Shown here piece after piece: positions 20,792-30,962 of a DNA stretch of 64,000 bases. The first letter of the stretch is position 1, and each line of letters begins with the position of its first letter. Source of the DNA: Humibacter sp. RRB41 (GTDB taxonomy: Bacteria; Actinomycetota; Actinomycetes; Actinomycetales; Microbacteriaceae). The stretch is taken from contig NZ_JAKWJQ010000001.1 of NCBI RefSeq assembly GCF_022761015.1, forward strand, positions 1,116,001 through 1,180,000, in the 5' to 3' direction. The notes under the pieces were generated by a model. That model saw only the letters and a program-made list of their open reading frames with translations. It was not told the origin of the DNA and searched no databases. Both the position numbers and the translations under genes were made by a program.

Positions 20792-21709
20792 ATGAGCAAC
20801 GGCGATCCTGCTGAGCGCCCCAACAACGGCGAACGCCGTGCGGCGGCACGCGATAAGGCGCGCCAACTCCGCGAACGGCACCGCAAGCAGGAGCGCCGCC
20901 GCAGTGCGGTCGTCCGCACCAGCATCATCGCCGTTGTCATCGCAGCCGCTGCGGTCGTCGCCGTGGTGATCGTCAGTTCGATCCACGCTCCGGAGCATGG
21001 CCCGGCGAACATGGCGAGCGACGGCATCCTGATCGGCAAGGACATGAAGGCCGAGTTGACGCCTGCAGCGGCGGCCGACGCCAAGCCGGTGTCGAAGAAG
21101 CAGGATTCTGCCGGCGGCGGCGCCGTCAGCATCGTCACCTACGTCGACTATCTCTGCCCGTATTGCGGAGAGTTCGAGCGAGCCAACATCGACCAGATCG
21201 GAAAGCTGGTCGACAGTGGGGCTGCCACGATCGAGATCCACCCCATTCCACTGCTGGCGAGCCATTCGGCGGGAACGAAGTACTCGCTGCGCGCCGACAA
21301 CGCTGCCGCATGCGTCGCGAACTACGACCCGAATTCGTTCTGGGCTTTCAACAGGGAGTTGTTCGACAACCAGCCGCAGGAGAACACGGCCGGACTCACA
21401 GACCAGCAGCTCAAGAAGCTGGTGAAGAAGGCCGGGACGAAGAACGACGACTCGGTGTCGAAGTGCATTGACGACGGCAGGTTCGAGCCGTGGGCGCAAA
21501 GTGCGCTGGATCGCGCTCTCGGCGGGTCGATTCCGAACTCGAGCGTGAAGCAGTTCAAGGGAACGCCGCTCATCCTGGTCAACGGCAAGCAGTACCAGGG
21601 ATCGCTCACCGATCCCGATGAGTTCCGCGCGTTCATCGTGAAGGCTCAGGCCGACACCTACTCGACGCCGACGCCGACACCGACAGCGACGACGACACCG
21701 ACGAGCTGA
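20792..21709 (+). CDS. Membrane-anchored DsbA-like thiol oxidoreductase
   Basis: 305 residues. A basic cytoplasmic tail of about 48 residues, one membrane helix (VVRTSIIAVVIAAAAVVAVV), then a DsbA/Vkor-associated thioredoxin domain with active site C122-P-Y-C125 in YVDYLCPYCGEFE and the cis-Pro loop FKGTPLILVNG. It probably forms or isomerises disulfides in exported proteins. The tail is rich in PTPT repeats. Actinobacteria commonly pair such proteins with VKOR, not found here. Confidence 0.88.
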   Translation: MSNGDPAERPNNGERRAAARDKARQLRERHRKQERRRSAVVRTSIIAVVIAAAAVVAVVIVSSIHAPEHGPANMASDGILIGKDMKAELTPAAAADAKPVSKKQDSAGGGAVSIVTYVDYLCPYCGEFERANIDQIGKLVDSGAATIEIHPIPLLASHSAGTKYSLRADNAAACVANYDPNSFWAFNRELFDNQPQENTAGLTDQQLKKLVKKAGTKNDDSVSKCIDDGRFEPWAQSALDRALGGSIPNSSVKQFKGTPLILVNGKQYQGSLTDPDEFRAFIVKAQADTYSTPTPTPTATTTPTS

Positions 21710-21740
21710 CCCCATAAGATATCGGTGGGCATCTGCCTGC

Positions 21741-21813
21741 GCCGGCTTAGCTCAGTTGGTAGAGCATTCGCCTTGTAAGCGAAAGGTCGCGAGTTCGAAC
21801 CTCGCAGCCGGCT
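21741..21813 (+). tRNA. tRNA-Thr (anticodon TGT)
   Basis: 73 nt folding as a complete cloverleaf: acceptor GCCGGCT/AGCCGGC with discriminator T, D arm GCTC/GAGC, anticodon stem TTCGC/GCGAA with loop CTTGTAA, T arm GCGAG/CTCGC with loop TTCGAAC. The anticodon TGT reads ACA and other ACN codons by wobble. CCA is not encoded. Confidence 0.97.
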
Positions 21814-21856
21814 CTTCGGTTTCGACGGATGACTCGCGCGTCGCGCTTGGCCGTCA

Positions 21857-22411
21857 CTACAGAACGGTGATGAGACGTTCGGCGTCGACCAGCTTCGGCG
21901 CTCCTTCACCCTTGCCGTCTCTCTGCTCCGGCTTGCCGCCGACGTACAGCCAGCCCAGCAGTCCCTCCTTCTTGCCGAGCCCGTGCATCCGTTCGACCGT
22001 CTTCGAGCGCGTGTAGTGGCCGGTTCGCCAGATGACGCCCCAGCCCGCTTCGTCGAGCAGCAAGCTCAAGACGTGCGCGACCCCGGATGCCACGGCGTCC
22101 TGCTCCCAGCCGGGCACCTTCTCGCTGTGCCGCCTCGATGACACGATCGCTATCAGCAGCGGAGCTCGTAGCGGTTTGGTCGACGGCGCGCGGTGTTCAC
22201 CGCCGCGGCTCTCCGTCGCCGCGATCGCCTCCCCGAGGCGAACCCGGGCATCCCCGCGCAACTCGATCAGTCGCCACGGCCGCAACGAACTGTGGTCGGC
22301 GACCCTGCCGGCCGCGGCGACGAGATCGACGAGTTGTTCGTGTGTCGGCGCAGCGTCGGTCACCTTCGAGTACGAGCGCCTCGCGGCGGCTGCGTGGCGT
22401 GCTGAGGTCAC
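21857..22411 (-). CDS. Nitroreductase family protein
   Basis: 184 residues. A flavin (FMN)-dependent oxidoreductase: AAARRSYSKV at the N-terminus is the FMN-binding RRS(Y/I) element, DHSSLRPWRLIEL the second, and LLLDEAGWGVIWRTGHYT and GLGKKEGLLGWLYVGGKP the C-terminal ones. Substrate unknown. The GTG start overlaps the msrB stop by four bases, so the two redox genes form a coupled pair. Confidence 0.85.
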   Translation of the reverse strand: MTSARHAAAARRSYSKVTDAAPTHEQLVDLVAAAGRVADHSSLRPWRLIELRGDARVRLGEAIAATESRGGEHRAPSTKPLRAPLLIAIVSSRRHSEKVPGWEQDAVASGVAHVLSLLLDEAGWGVIWRTGHYTRSKTVERMHGLGKKEGLLGWLYVGGKPEQRDGKGEGAPKLVDAERLITVL

Positions 22412-22845
22412 AGGGGCTGGTCGGTGCCGTCAGACCCGACGGACTCCGCCTGCGGGGTGAAGTCGAGCGAGATCGAGTTCATGCAGTACCGGTCGCCGGT
22501 CGGGGTGCCGAACCCATCGGGAAATACGTGGCCGAGATGCGAGCCGCAGTTGGCGCAACGAACCTCGGTGCGCACCATGCCGAGCGAGTCGTCTTCGATC
22601 AGCTCGACGGCCTCTGGGCGAACGGATTCGTAGAAGCTCGGCCAGCCGCATCCCGAATCGAACTTGGTGCCGCTTTTGAACAGCTCGGCGCCGCACGCCG
22701 CACACGTGTAGACGCCTGCCCGGCTCTCGTCGAGCAGCTCGCCGGTCCATGGGCGCTCTGTGGCAGCTTGGCGCAGAACGGAGAACTGCTCGTCGTCGAG
22801 CTCGTGGCGCCACTGCTCGTCTGTCTTGGAGACCTTGTAGGTCAT
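22408..22845 (-). CDS. msrB: Peptide methionine (R)-S-oxide reductase
   Basis: 145 residues. Repairs methionine-R-sulfoxide in proteins. Structural zinc is bound by two CxxC pairs (CAAC and CANC). The catalytic cysteine is about C121 in RYCMNSISLDF, and the substrate pocket has GCGWPSFYE. The ATG at 22843-22845 is preceded by AGGA; longer in-frame starts lie in DNA without family similarity. First gene of a unit with the nitroreductase. Confidence 0.95.
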   Translation of the reverse strand: MTYKVSKTDEQWRHELDDEQFSVLRQAATERPWTGELLDESRAGVYTCAACGAELFKSGTKFDSGCGWPSFYESVRPEAVELIEDDSLGMVRTEVRCANCGSHLGHVFPDGFGTPTGDRYCMNSISLDFTPQAESVGSDGTDQPL

Positions 22846-23005
22846 GGCTGCTGGATCCTTCCTCGCATGCGGAAGATGTCGCGCCTCGCGCGTGTCCGCC
22901 TGCCCGTCAAGGCTAACGACTGTGCGGCTCCGACTGTTCCGTGCGCCTCGGCCGTCGTGCGGCATCCGCACCCTACAATGGCGGCGACCGGCAGGAGGTG
23001 GGCGC

Positions 23006-23305
23006 GTGGTGGGCGACCCCGATCTCGCACAGGTTCCCGGCGAAGACAAGCCGTCAGAGGGACTCAGCGAGCGCGACCTCGCCGTGCTCGAATTCGAGCG
23101 GCGCTGGTGGAAGCATGCAGGCGCCAAGGAGCAGGCGATCCGCGCACAGTTCGGTCTTTCCACCGCCAGGTACTATCAGGTGCTCGGCCGCGTGATCGAT
23201 ACGCCCGAAGCCCTGGTGCACGACCCGATGCTGGTGCGTCGTCTGCAGCGGGTGAGGGATGTCCGCCTTGCGGCGCGAGCGGATCGGCTCCGCCCGCGGC
23301 AGTGA
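23006..23305 (+). CDS. DUF3263 protein
   Basis: 99 residues from a GTG preceded at good distance by AGGAGG. The core LSERDLAVLEFERRWWKHAGAKEQAIRAQFGLSTARYYQVL looks like a helix-turn-helix, and this family (Rv0430-like) is confined to actinobacteria. Function unknown; DNA binding is an inference. It sits before a LytR_C gene as in mycobacteria (Rv0430-Rv0431). Confidence 0.85.
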   Translation: MVGDPDLAQVPGEDKPSEGLSERDLAVLEFERRWWKHAGAKEQAIRAQFGLSTARYYQVLGRVIDTPEALVHDPMLVRRLQRVRDVRLAARADRLRPRQ

Positions 23306-23368
23306 ACACCGTCGCTGCACGAATGAGACCGCGGTAACGCCGCCTTACCCCGAGGACCTGTCTAGAAG

Positions 23369-23929
23369 ATGGCCGAGAAATACCCGACAGACCGGTTCGA
23401 CCAGGTTCCAGACGGCCTCGAGCGGATCGGTGCGCATCGGGCACCGCGGCCACGAGGGTATGGATGGATCTGGGTCGCGTGGTGTGCGGGAGCCGTCATC
23501 GTGATCGTCGGCCTCGGTGCTCTCGGGATCTTCGCGATCAACGGCACGCTCAACGTGAACCTGCCGTTCTCCAAAACAACCACGACGACGCCGACCCCCA
23601 CATCGACCCCCACTCCCACCGTCACCCCGGCCGTCAACCCGGCTCTCAACGTGATCGTGCTGAACGGAACGACAGAGTCCGGTCTGGCGGCGGATGCCAC
23701 GACGAAGCTGACCGCCGCGGGCTGGAAGAACATCACGCCGGCCAACGCAAGCTCGACGGACGTCAAGGCGACGACGGTGTATTACTCCGATCCAAAGAAC
23801 GAGGGCGCCGCGCTCGCCGTCTCGAAGACACTGGGGAACGCGCCCATCCAAGTGACTCAGGATTTCGTGGCCTCTGGGGCCGACATCACGATCGTGCTCG
23901 GAACCGACTACAAGACCGGCGGCGACTGA
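23369..23929 (+). CDS. LytR cell-envelope C-terminal domain membrane protein
   Basis: 186 residues. A cytoplasmic tail of about 30 residues, one membrane helix (about 31-56), a Thr/Pro-rich linker, then a LytR_C domain (LNVIVLNGTTESGLAADATTKLTAAGWK, ending VTQDFVASGADITIVLG). The domain occurs at the end of LCP cell-wall ligases and alone in proteins such as Rv0431, which influences vesicle release and envelope stress. No catalytic LCP domain is present. A palindrome ACGGGGAT-T-ATCCCCGT (23982-23998) follows the gene. Confidence 0.85.
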   Translation: MAEKYPTDRFDQVPDGLERIGAHRAPRPRGYGWIWVAWCAGAVIVIVGLGALGIFAINGTLNVNLPFSKTTTTTPTPTSTPTPTVTPAVNPALNVIVLNGTTESGLAADATTKLTAAGWKNITPANASSTDVKATTVYYSDPKNEGAALAVSKTLGNAPIQVTQDFVASGADITIVLGTDYKTGGD

Positions 23930-24117
23930 GGTCGCGGTGCCCGGTCGGCACGCTCGACGAGGCCCGATCGAGTCGCTGGAAACGGGGATTATCCCCGTCG
24001 CGTGACCGAATGTCTCAATCTGGAAACACCTCTCGTCAGCGCCCAGGGCGGCCGCTACTATCGGGGTTCAACGCGCGCGACCACGCGGCGTTGGGTCAAG
24101 GGCAATGGGAGTAATCA

Positions 24118-24321
24118 ATGGCGAACGGAACCGTCAAATGGTTCAACGCTGAGAAGGGCTACGGCTTCATCACGATCGATGACGGGAGTCAGGACGTTTT
24201 CGTTCACTACTCCGCGATCGACATGAACGGTTACAAGGTCCTCGAAGAGGGTCAGCAGGTGACTTTCGAGGTCGGCACCGGCAGCAAAGGTCCCCAGGCG
24301 GAGTCCGTGCGACCCGTCTGA
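24118..24321 (+). CDS. cspA: Cold-shock protein CspA-type
   Basis: 67 residues, one cold-shock domain with RNP1 KGYGFI and RNP2 VFVHYS. An RNA/ssDNA chaperone. GGGAG precedes the ATG; a TACTAT -10 element at 24056-24061 would give a leader of about 50 nt. It is followed by a strong terminator and then the groL promoter, so it is a single-gene unit. Confidence 0.96.
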   Translation: MANGTVKWFNAEKGYGFITIDDGSQDVFVHYSAIDMNGYKVLEEGQQVTFEVGTGSKGPQAESVRPV

Positions 24322-24333
24322 CGACCTCGAGAA

Positions 24334-24370
24334 CACGAAGGGCGTCGCGCACAGCGCGGCGCCCTTCGTG
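24334..24370 (+). terminator. Terminator hairpin after cspA
   Basis: A 16-bp stem (24334-24349 with 24355-24370, one wobble pair) and loop CACAG, 12 bases after the cspA stop, followed by TTCGTCT. Strong stem with a weak T-tract, common in high-GC genomes. Confidence 0.8.
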
Positions 24371-24445
24371 TTCGTCTGCCGGCCGCCGTCTAGCGTCGGC
24401 GGCCGGCCGGTTCGCTCCCGGCGCACGTCACGCGGTGGCACTCGT

Positions 24446-24472
24446 CTTGCACTCGCGGGTGTCGAGTGCCAG
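24446..24472 (+). promoter_or_regulatory. Degenerate second CIRCE element upstream of groL
   Basis: GCACTC (24449-24454), nine bases, GAGTGC (24464-24469): the conserved core and spacing of a CIRCE, with symmetric mismatches in the outer bases. Its centre lies 34 bp from that of the perfect CIRCE downstream. An extra half-site TGGCACTCG is at 24436-24444. Confidence 0.6.
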
Positions 24473-24479
24473 AATCGCC

Positions 24480-24506
24480 TTAGCACTCACTCCGATTGAG
24501 TGCTAA
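24480..24506 (+). promoter_or_regulatory. CIRCE element (HrcA operator) of groL
   Basis: TTAGCACTC, nine bases, GAGTGCTAA: a perfect match to the CIRCE consensus, 45 bases before the groL start. HrcA repressor, encoded elsewhere, is the known binder. Confidence 0.95.
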
Positions 24507-24527
24507 CCCACTGATTCTTTCGCGTAA

Positions 24528-26171
<1,644 letters not shown>

Positions 26172-26187
26172 TCCACACGCACAACGC

Positions 26188-26223
26188 ACGAGAGGGCGTC
26201 TCCTACGGGAGGCGCCCTCTCGT
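26188..26223 (+). terminator. Terminator after groL, possibly bidirectional
   Basis: A 16-bp stem (26188-26203 with 26208-26223, one wobble) and a TACG tetraloop, 17 bases after the groL stop. It lies between the convergent groL and WXG100 genes and could end both transcripts. Confidence 0.8.
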
Positions 26224-26268
26224 CGTGTGATGCTGTGAACTACGGCCGATCGGGCAGCGAACGGCCGA

Positions 26269-26559
26269 TCAGACCGCGAACAGCTTGGTGTTGGTGAGCT
26301 CGGCCTCCGCGTAGTGCTGACCGGCCTGGCCGAGAGCCTGGTTGATCGCCGCGAGAGACTCCTCGACCTGCTGCTGGGTCGCCCTCCACTGCGTCACGAC
26401 ACCCTGGAATGAATCGGACGCCTGACCGCTCCACGTGCCCTGCAGGCCAGTGAGCTGGCCGAGCAGACCGGCCACCTCGCTCTGGATGCGGCTCATCGAG
26501 CTTCGCACTGCGGCGGTCGCCGAGATCATCTGGTCGCTGTCCACCCGGTATGTGGTCAT
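26269..26559 (-). CDS. WXG100 (ESAT-6-like) protein
   Basis: 96 residues, the canonical size, two helices around W43-S44-G45 with C-terminal HYAEAE resembling the YxxxD/E secretion signal. WXG100 proteins are small helical-hairpin dimers exported by type VII secretion. The start is the ATG at 26557-26559, with GGAGG four bases upstream; an upstream ATG would add five residues. No EccC, partner protein or LXG toxin is near, so its role is unknown. Convergent with groL. Confidence 0.88.
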   Translation of the reverse strand: MTTYRVDSDQMISATAAVRSSMSRIQSEVAGLLGQLTGLQGTWSGQASDSFQGVVTQWRATQQQVEESLAAINQALGQAGQHYAEAELTNTKLFAV

Positions 26560-26740
26560 GGTTCCTCCTGTCATGGGCGCGCCGGCGAAGCCTGTCCAGC
26601 AGGGCAGGCACCGATCCGCGTCGTGCGGGTGTGCGCGGTGACCCGAGACTACGGATGCCGGTGGCCCGGCCGAGCGCGGGGCATCCGTTCCGTGGCGAGC
26701 CGCAGGTCTTGCACAGCTGGGGAGGACGAGCAGGGCGTCG

Positions 26741-28213
26741 CTACGCGAGCAGCAGTGCCGTCAGCGGTGCTGGAACCGCCCAGACGTCGCCCTCCAGGTC
26801 GAGCACGGACTTGGTGGCGAGGATGCCGCGCCCGTACTTGCCGTCGATGACGCGTGACTCCGCCTTCCAGCTGGCATCGACCCACTTGCTCTCGATGGGC
26901 ACCGTCATACCGTGCGTGCGGCCGACTGGCACGCGGACCGGGGCGAAATCGATCTCGTTGTTCGACTCGGTGCGCGCATAGCCGACGGAGTCGTCGGAAA
27001 GCCAGCGCCCCTCGTCGAGCGACTCGATCGCGCGCGCGAGCGTTGCGCCCAATGCGGATTCGGTGAGTGCCGCGTAGTCGGGGGCTGGGAGACCAGGGCT
27101 GATGATCGACGGGATCCAGGCAAGGATGGGATCGGTGAGATAGAGCTTGTAGTGCGCGCCGACGACACGGTCACCGGCATCCCGCACCTGATTGCAGCGC
27201 AGCGCGGCGTGCGTGCTGATGAGACGCTCGACGCGAGCGGTGAAGGTCGGCCGGCTCGCGTAGCCGAGTTCCTGTGCCGTTGCGGTGAGATTGAGCGGGC
27301 TGGCCATCCGCTCGCCGATGCCGCGCAGCAGGGTGGTGGTCGTGTTGGTCGGTGCATCCGGATCGACGTCGCGCCGAAGCCAGGCGTGCAGGTCCCGCGC
27401 GTACCCGTCGGAGACGGCCCCCGCGCGAGTGTGCTCGAACACCGCCCTGGGAAAGCCGCCGCACGTGAGGTAGTCCTGCCAGGCGAGGTCGAGTTCGTCG
27501 ACCGCGAACTGCAATTCGTCGAGCGCCCACCGTGCAGCGTCGGCCTGCAGGTCGGCCGGGTTGAACGCCGGCACGACCGGCAGACCCGGGTAGGCGGCGA
27601 CCAGGAAGTCGCGGAACGACATCGGCAGCAGTTGCCGGATGCGATGAGAACCGGACGAACCGGCACGCCCGGCGAGCAGGTTGCCCTGGATGTCTTCGGA
27701 CTGCGCCCACCGGCTGCCGGTGACGACGACCGTGTCGTCGCCGAAGGCAGTCGTGTCGCGGGCGAGCTTGAGCGCGCTGGTCCATCCGGTCACCATGCTG
27801 ATCTCGTCGAAGAGCCACACCCTTGGCCGCTGGCCCTGCTGGTCGACGGAGCGAGTGAGCATCCTGGCGAGCGTGAGCGTGCGGGTGACGTCGCGGCCGC
27901 GCATCGTGTCGCACGGCACGTAGATGATCTGCCTCGGGTCGACATCGGGCAGGGTGCAGAGGTTCGCCGCGGCATCCAGCAGAGCAACGGATTTTCCGAT
28001 GCGCCTCGGTCCCGTCAGCACGACGAGCCGGCCGTCGGGTTGGATGCCCGCGACATCGTCGAGGATGCCGCTGCGGTACCCGAGCTCATAGCGTGTGCGC
28101 TCGCGCAGCGTGCGGTTGCCCGCCACCCATTCGGTCGGATCGGCGCCCCTGGCGGCCGCGGCCCACCACGGGTTGCTCTCGGTCAGCAGGCGCCGTAACT
28201 CGTCATCGCGCAC
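26741..28213 (-). CDS. ATPase of the AAA/DUF4143 type
   Basis: 490 residues from a GTG. Walker A GPRRIGKS at about 68-75, Walker B VWLFDE at about 132-137 and sensor-like VVVTGSRWAQ place it in the ATPase family that carries a C-terminal DUF4143/PD-(D/E)XK-like region (IDFAPVRVP ... VPIESKW). Such proteins are widespread, often multicopy and of unknown role. The ribosome-binding site is weak. A 34-bp repeat array lies upstream. Nothing adjacent suggests a partner. Confidence 0.8.
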   Translation of the reverse strand: MRDDELRRLLTESNPWWAAAARGADPTEWVAGNRTLRERTRYELGYRSGILDDVAGIQPDGRLVVLTGPRRIGKSVALLDAAANLCTLPDVDPRQIIYVPCDTMRGRDVTRTLTLARMLTRSVDQQGQRPRVWLFDEISMVTGWTSALKLARDTTAFGDDTVVVTGSRWAQSEDIQGNLLAGRAGSSGSHRIRQLLPMSFRDFLVAAYPGLPVVPAFNPADLQADAARWALDELQFAVDELDLAWQDYLTCGGFPRAVFEHTRAGAVSDGYARDLHAWLRRDVDPDAPTNTTTTLLRGIGERMASPLNLTATAQELGYASRPTFTARVERLISTHAALRCNQVRDAGDRVVGAHYKLYLTDPILAWIPSIISPGLPAPDYAALTESALGATLARAIESLDEGRWLSDDSVGYARTESNNEIDFAPVRVPVGRTHGMTVPIESKWVDASWKAESRVIDGKYGRGILATKSVLDLEGDVWAVPAPLTALLLA

Positions 28214-28278
28214 CCCGCAACGGTAACCGTCCCCGGCCGGAAAAGACGCGGGGATCGCCGACGAACCGCGCACGGCGC

Positions 28279-28414
28279 TTGCCAGAAGGGGAGAGGTGCC
28301 GGACCATCGTCGTTGCCGAACGGGGAGGGGTTCGGGACATGCAGTCTTGCCGAAAGGGGAGGGGTTGCGGCTATTCGTCCTTGCCGCAGAGGGAGGGGTC
28401 GTGCGTGTCGACGG
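28279..28414 (+). repeat. Four imperfect tandem units with exact 34-bp period
   Basis: Units begin with TTGCC at 28279, 28313, 28347 and 28381. About 19 bases are conserved (TTGCCGAAAGGGGAGGGGT, units 2 and 3 closest) and about 15 vary. The array lies between the histidine-kinase stop and the ATPase start and has no coding frame of note. Not a CRISPR: the repeat is short and degenerate and there is no cas gene. Confidence 0.8.
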
Positions 28415-28422
28415 CCGACAGT

Positions 28423-30162
28423 TCAGGACTGCTCTGGCGGCTTCGGCGCAGCGGGGGAGTCTGCGAGCGGGAGCGTGATGCGGAACGTGGCACCGCCACC
28501 GGGGGTCTCGACGACGTCGACCGTGCCGTGGTGGGCGGCGACGATGGATGCGACGATCGCCAGTCCGAGTCCGCTTCCGCCCGTCTCGCGGGTGCGCGAG
28601 GTGTCAGCGCGCCAGAACCGTTGGAAGATCTTCTCCCTGATCTGAGGAGGGATGCCGTCGCCATGGTCGATGACGGAGAGCTCGGCGACCTGACGGTCCT
28701 GGTCGACGGTGACGCCGATCTCGATCGGGCTGCCGTCTGGCGTGTAGCGCACGGCGTTGCCGATCAGGTTCGCGATCACCTGACGCAGTTTGTTCTCTTC
28801 TGCCATCACGATCGGTCGCACCGTCGGCGGCTCGGGGATGTCGGCGAGCTCGAGGGGTGCTGTCTCCACGCCCGGGTCGGCCTTGCGTGGCCTGCGGCGC
28901 AACCGGGCGAGGGTGGCGCCGGCGAACCCGATGGGCCCCGTCGTGTTCGCGCCCCGCTGCTGGCGGGCTGACGACGACTGACGCTGCGATGGTGTCTGCG
29001 GCTCGATGTCGTCGTCGACATCCGCTTCGACGGCCCTCTCTGCCGACGGCCCGGGAGGAGGTGGCGGCAGCGGCGGCAGCGAGAGGTTCACCGAGACGGT
29101 GCGGTCGGGGTTGCCGGCGTTGGCGTCGAGTGCGGCGTCGTGCGCAAGCGGCACGAGGTCGACCTCTGTCGCAGCCAACGGCTTGGTCTCATCCAGGCGG
29201 GCGAGCTCCAGCAGATCCTCGACGAGGAGGCCCATGCGCACGGCCTCCTTCTCGATGCGGTCCATCGCCTGGGCGACCTCGTCCGGCGTCTGCAGAGCGC
29301 CCATGCGGTAGAGCTCCGCGTAACCGCGCACCGACACGAGCGGCGTTCGCAGCTCGTGGCTGGCATCCCCGACGAATCTGCGCATCTGTTCGATCGTGCG
29401 GGCGCGGTCTTTGAACGCACGGTCGATGCGGTTCAGCATGGTGTTGAGGGAGCGGTTCAGCCTGCCGACCTCGGTGTTCGGGGTGGCGCCCCCGAGTCGC
29501 TGGCTGAAGTCGCCGTCAGCGATTTCGGCCGCGGTCCGTTCCACCTCGCGCAGCGGACGGAACGTGGTCGTCACGAGCGCTCTGGTGAGGAACGCGCCGA
29601 TGATGACGACGATCACGCCGAAGCTGAAGAAGATCGAGAGATAGCTGGCGAGAGCGGCATCCAGTTGGGCGGTCGAGATCGCGATGATGACCGTGCCGTA
29701 CGTCGGAGTCGTCGCGTCGAGTTGGACAACGGCGCACACGCTGCGGAACGACCCGCTGCCGTCGCGGCTCTGCAACCAACCGGCCCCCTGGTTTGCGCAT
29801 GCGGCGCCCTGCTCCAGCGTGAGCGTCTTCGGGACGTCCGGCCTCTTCGCCTCGGCGACCTTGCTCCAGTTCTGCTGCACCAGCGTGCCGTCTGCACCGT
29901 AAAGCGCCACGTAGAAGGTCGCGGTGACGTCTTCACCGAGAACCGGCCCGCTGCCGTCCTTGGTCTCCGTCGGCAGGATGGCGTTGATGCTCGACGGCTG
30001 GGCCGCGATCGACTTCAGCTGCTGATCGAAGAGATCGATGAGCACCGGTTTGAACAGCAGCATCGTGCCGAGTCCGGCCACGAGAAGGCCGAACGTGAGC
30101 ACCAGCACGGTGACGCCCGTGATCTTGGTGCGCAACGATATGGCGTTCCACTTGTTCAACAT
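28423..30162 (-). CDS. Sensor histidine kinase with Pro-rich insertion
   Basis: 579 residues. Two membrane helices (about 13-40 and 176-196) flank an extracellular sensor of about 135 residues with three cysteines. A HAMP domain and a HisKA domain with H269 in GDASHELRTP follow. Between HisKA and the ATPase domain is an insertion of about 88 residues (361-448) of Pro-, Asp- and Arg-rich low complexity. The ATPase domain has NLIGNAVRYTP, DHGDGIPP and GGSGLGLAI. The start could also be a GTG 27 bases upstream (30189). It follows its response regulator. Confidence 0.85.
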   Translation of the reverse strand: MLNKWNAISLRTKITGVTVLVLTFGLLVAGLGTMLLFKPVLIDLFDQQLKSIAAQPSSINAILPTETKDGSGPVLGEDVTATFYVALYGADGTLVQQNWSKVAEAKRPDVPKTLTLEQGAACANQGAGWLQSRDGSGSFRSVCAVVQLDATTPTYGTVIIAISTAQLDAALASYLSIFFSFGVIVVIIGAFLTRALVTTTFRPLREVERTAAEIADGDFSQRLGGATPNTEVGRLNRSLNTMLNRIDRAFKDRARTIEQMRRFVGDASHELRTPLVSVRGYAELYRMGALQTPDEVAQAMDRIEKEAVRMGLLVEDLLELARLDETKPLAATEVDLVPLAHDAALDANAGNPDRTVSVNLSLPPLPPPPPGPSAERAVEADVDDDIEPQTPSQRQSSSARQQRGANTTGPIGFAGATLARLRRRPRKADPGVETAPLELADIPEPPTVRPIVMAEENKLRQVIANLIGNAVRYTPDGSPIEIGVTVDQDRQVAELSVIDHGDGIPPQIREKIFQRFWRADTSRTRETGGSGLGLAIVASIVAAHHGTVDVVETPGGGATFRITLPLADSPAAPKPPEQS

Positions 30163-30269
30163 TCGTGCGCCCGTCTGCGCCGGGCGCACCGCTCTCGGCT
30201 GAGCACGTGGGTGAAGGCTGGCGTCACGGGTGAGGAGCCTATGCGGTCAAGCTGAGACGACGGCGAGGC

Positions 30270-30962
30270 CTAGACCTTCGCCGCCTTCAGCATGTAGCCG
30301 AAACCGCGTTTCGTCTGGATGAGCGGCTCTGTCGAGTGGGCGTCGACCTTGCGGCGCAGGTACGAGATGTAGCTCTCGACGATGCCCGCGTCTCCGTTGA
30401 AGTCGTACTCCCAGACGTGGTCGAGGATCTGCGCCTTCGACAGCACCCGGTTCGGGTTGAGCATGAGGTAGCGCAGCAGTTTGAACTCGGTGGGGGAGAG
30501 CTCGATGGCGGTGTCGCCGACGAAGACCTCGTGCGTGTCCTGATCCATGGTGAGCTCGCCGGCGCGGATGATCGCGTCGTCGTCGGCCTGCATGGTGCGG
30601 CGCAGTATGGCCTTGATGCGGGCGACGATCTCGTCGAGGCTGAACGGCTTGGTGACGTAGTCGTCGCCGCCCACCGTGAGGCCGGTGATCTTGTCTTCTG
30701 TGTCGTCTTTGGCGGTGAGGAAGAGGATCGGCGCCGTGTAACCGGCTCCGCGCAGACGCTTGGTCACGCCGAAGCCGTTCATGTCGGGAAGCATGACGTC
30801 CAGAATGATCAGATCGGGTTCCTCTTCGAGCACCGCACTGATCGCCTGGGCGCCGTTGCCGACGGCGCGCACAGCGAATCCGGCGAAACGCAGGCTCGTG
30901 GTGAGGAGGTCGCGGATGTTCGGCTCGTCATCGACGATCAGAATTCGGGGTCCAGTGCTCAT
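30270..30962 (-). CDS. OmpR-family response regulator
   Basis: 230 residues. Receiver with VDDEP, phospho-acceptor D55 in ILDVMLPD and K in TKPFS; winged helix with EFKLLRYLMLNPNRVLSKAQ and YISYLRRKVD. Partner of the kinase whose gene starts about 107 bp downstream. It resembles the TrcR/MtrA branch but I cannot name an orthologue. The start is the ATG at 30960-30962; the frame continues upstream without similarity. Confidence 0.9.
   Translation of the reverse strand: MSTGPRILIVDDEPNIRDLLTTSLRFAGFAVRAVGNGAQAISAVLEEEPDLIILDVMLPDMNGFGVTKRLRGAGYTAPILFLTAKDDTEDKITGLTVGGDDYVTKPFSLDEIVARIKAILRRTMQADDDAIIRAGELTMDQDTHEVFVGDTAIELSPTEFKLLRYLMLNPNRVLSKAQILDHVWEYDFNGDAGIVESYISYLRRKVDAHSTEPLIQTKRGFGYMLKAAKV

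Noticed and set aside
28279-28414. CRISPR array
   Set aside because: The conserved part is only about 19 bases and degenerate, the unit is 34 bp with four copies, and no cas gene is present.
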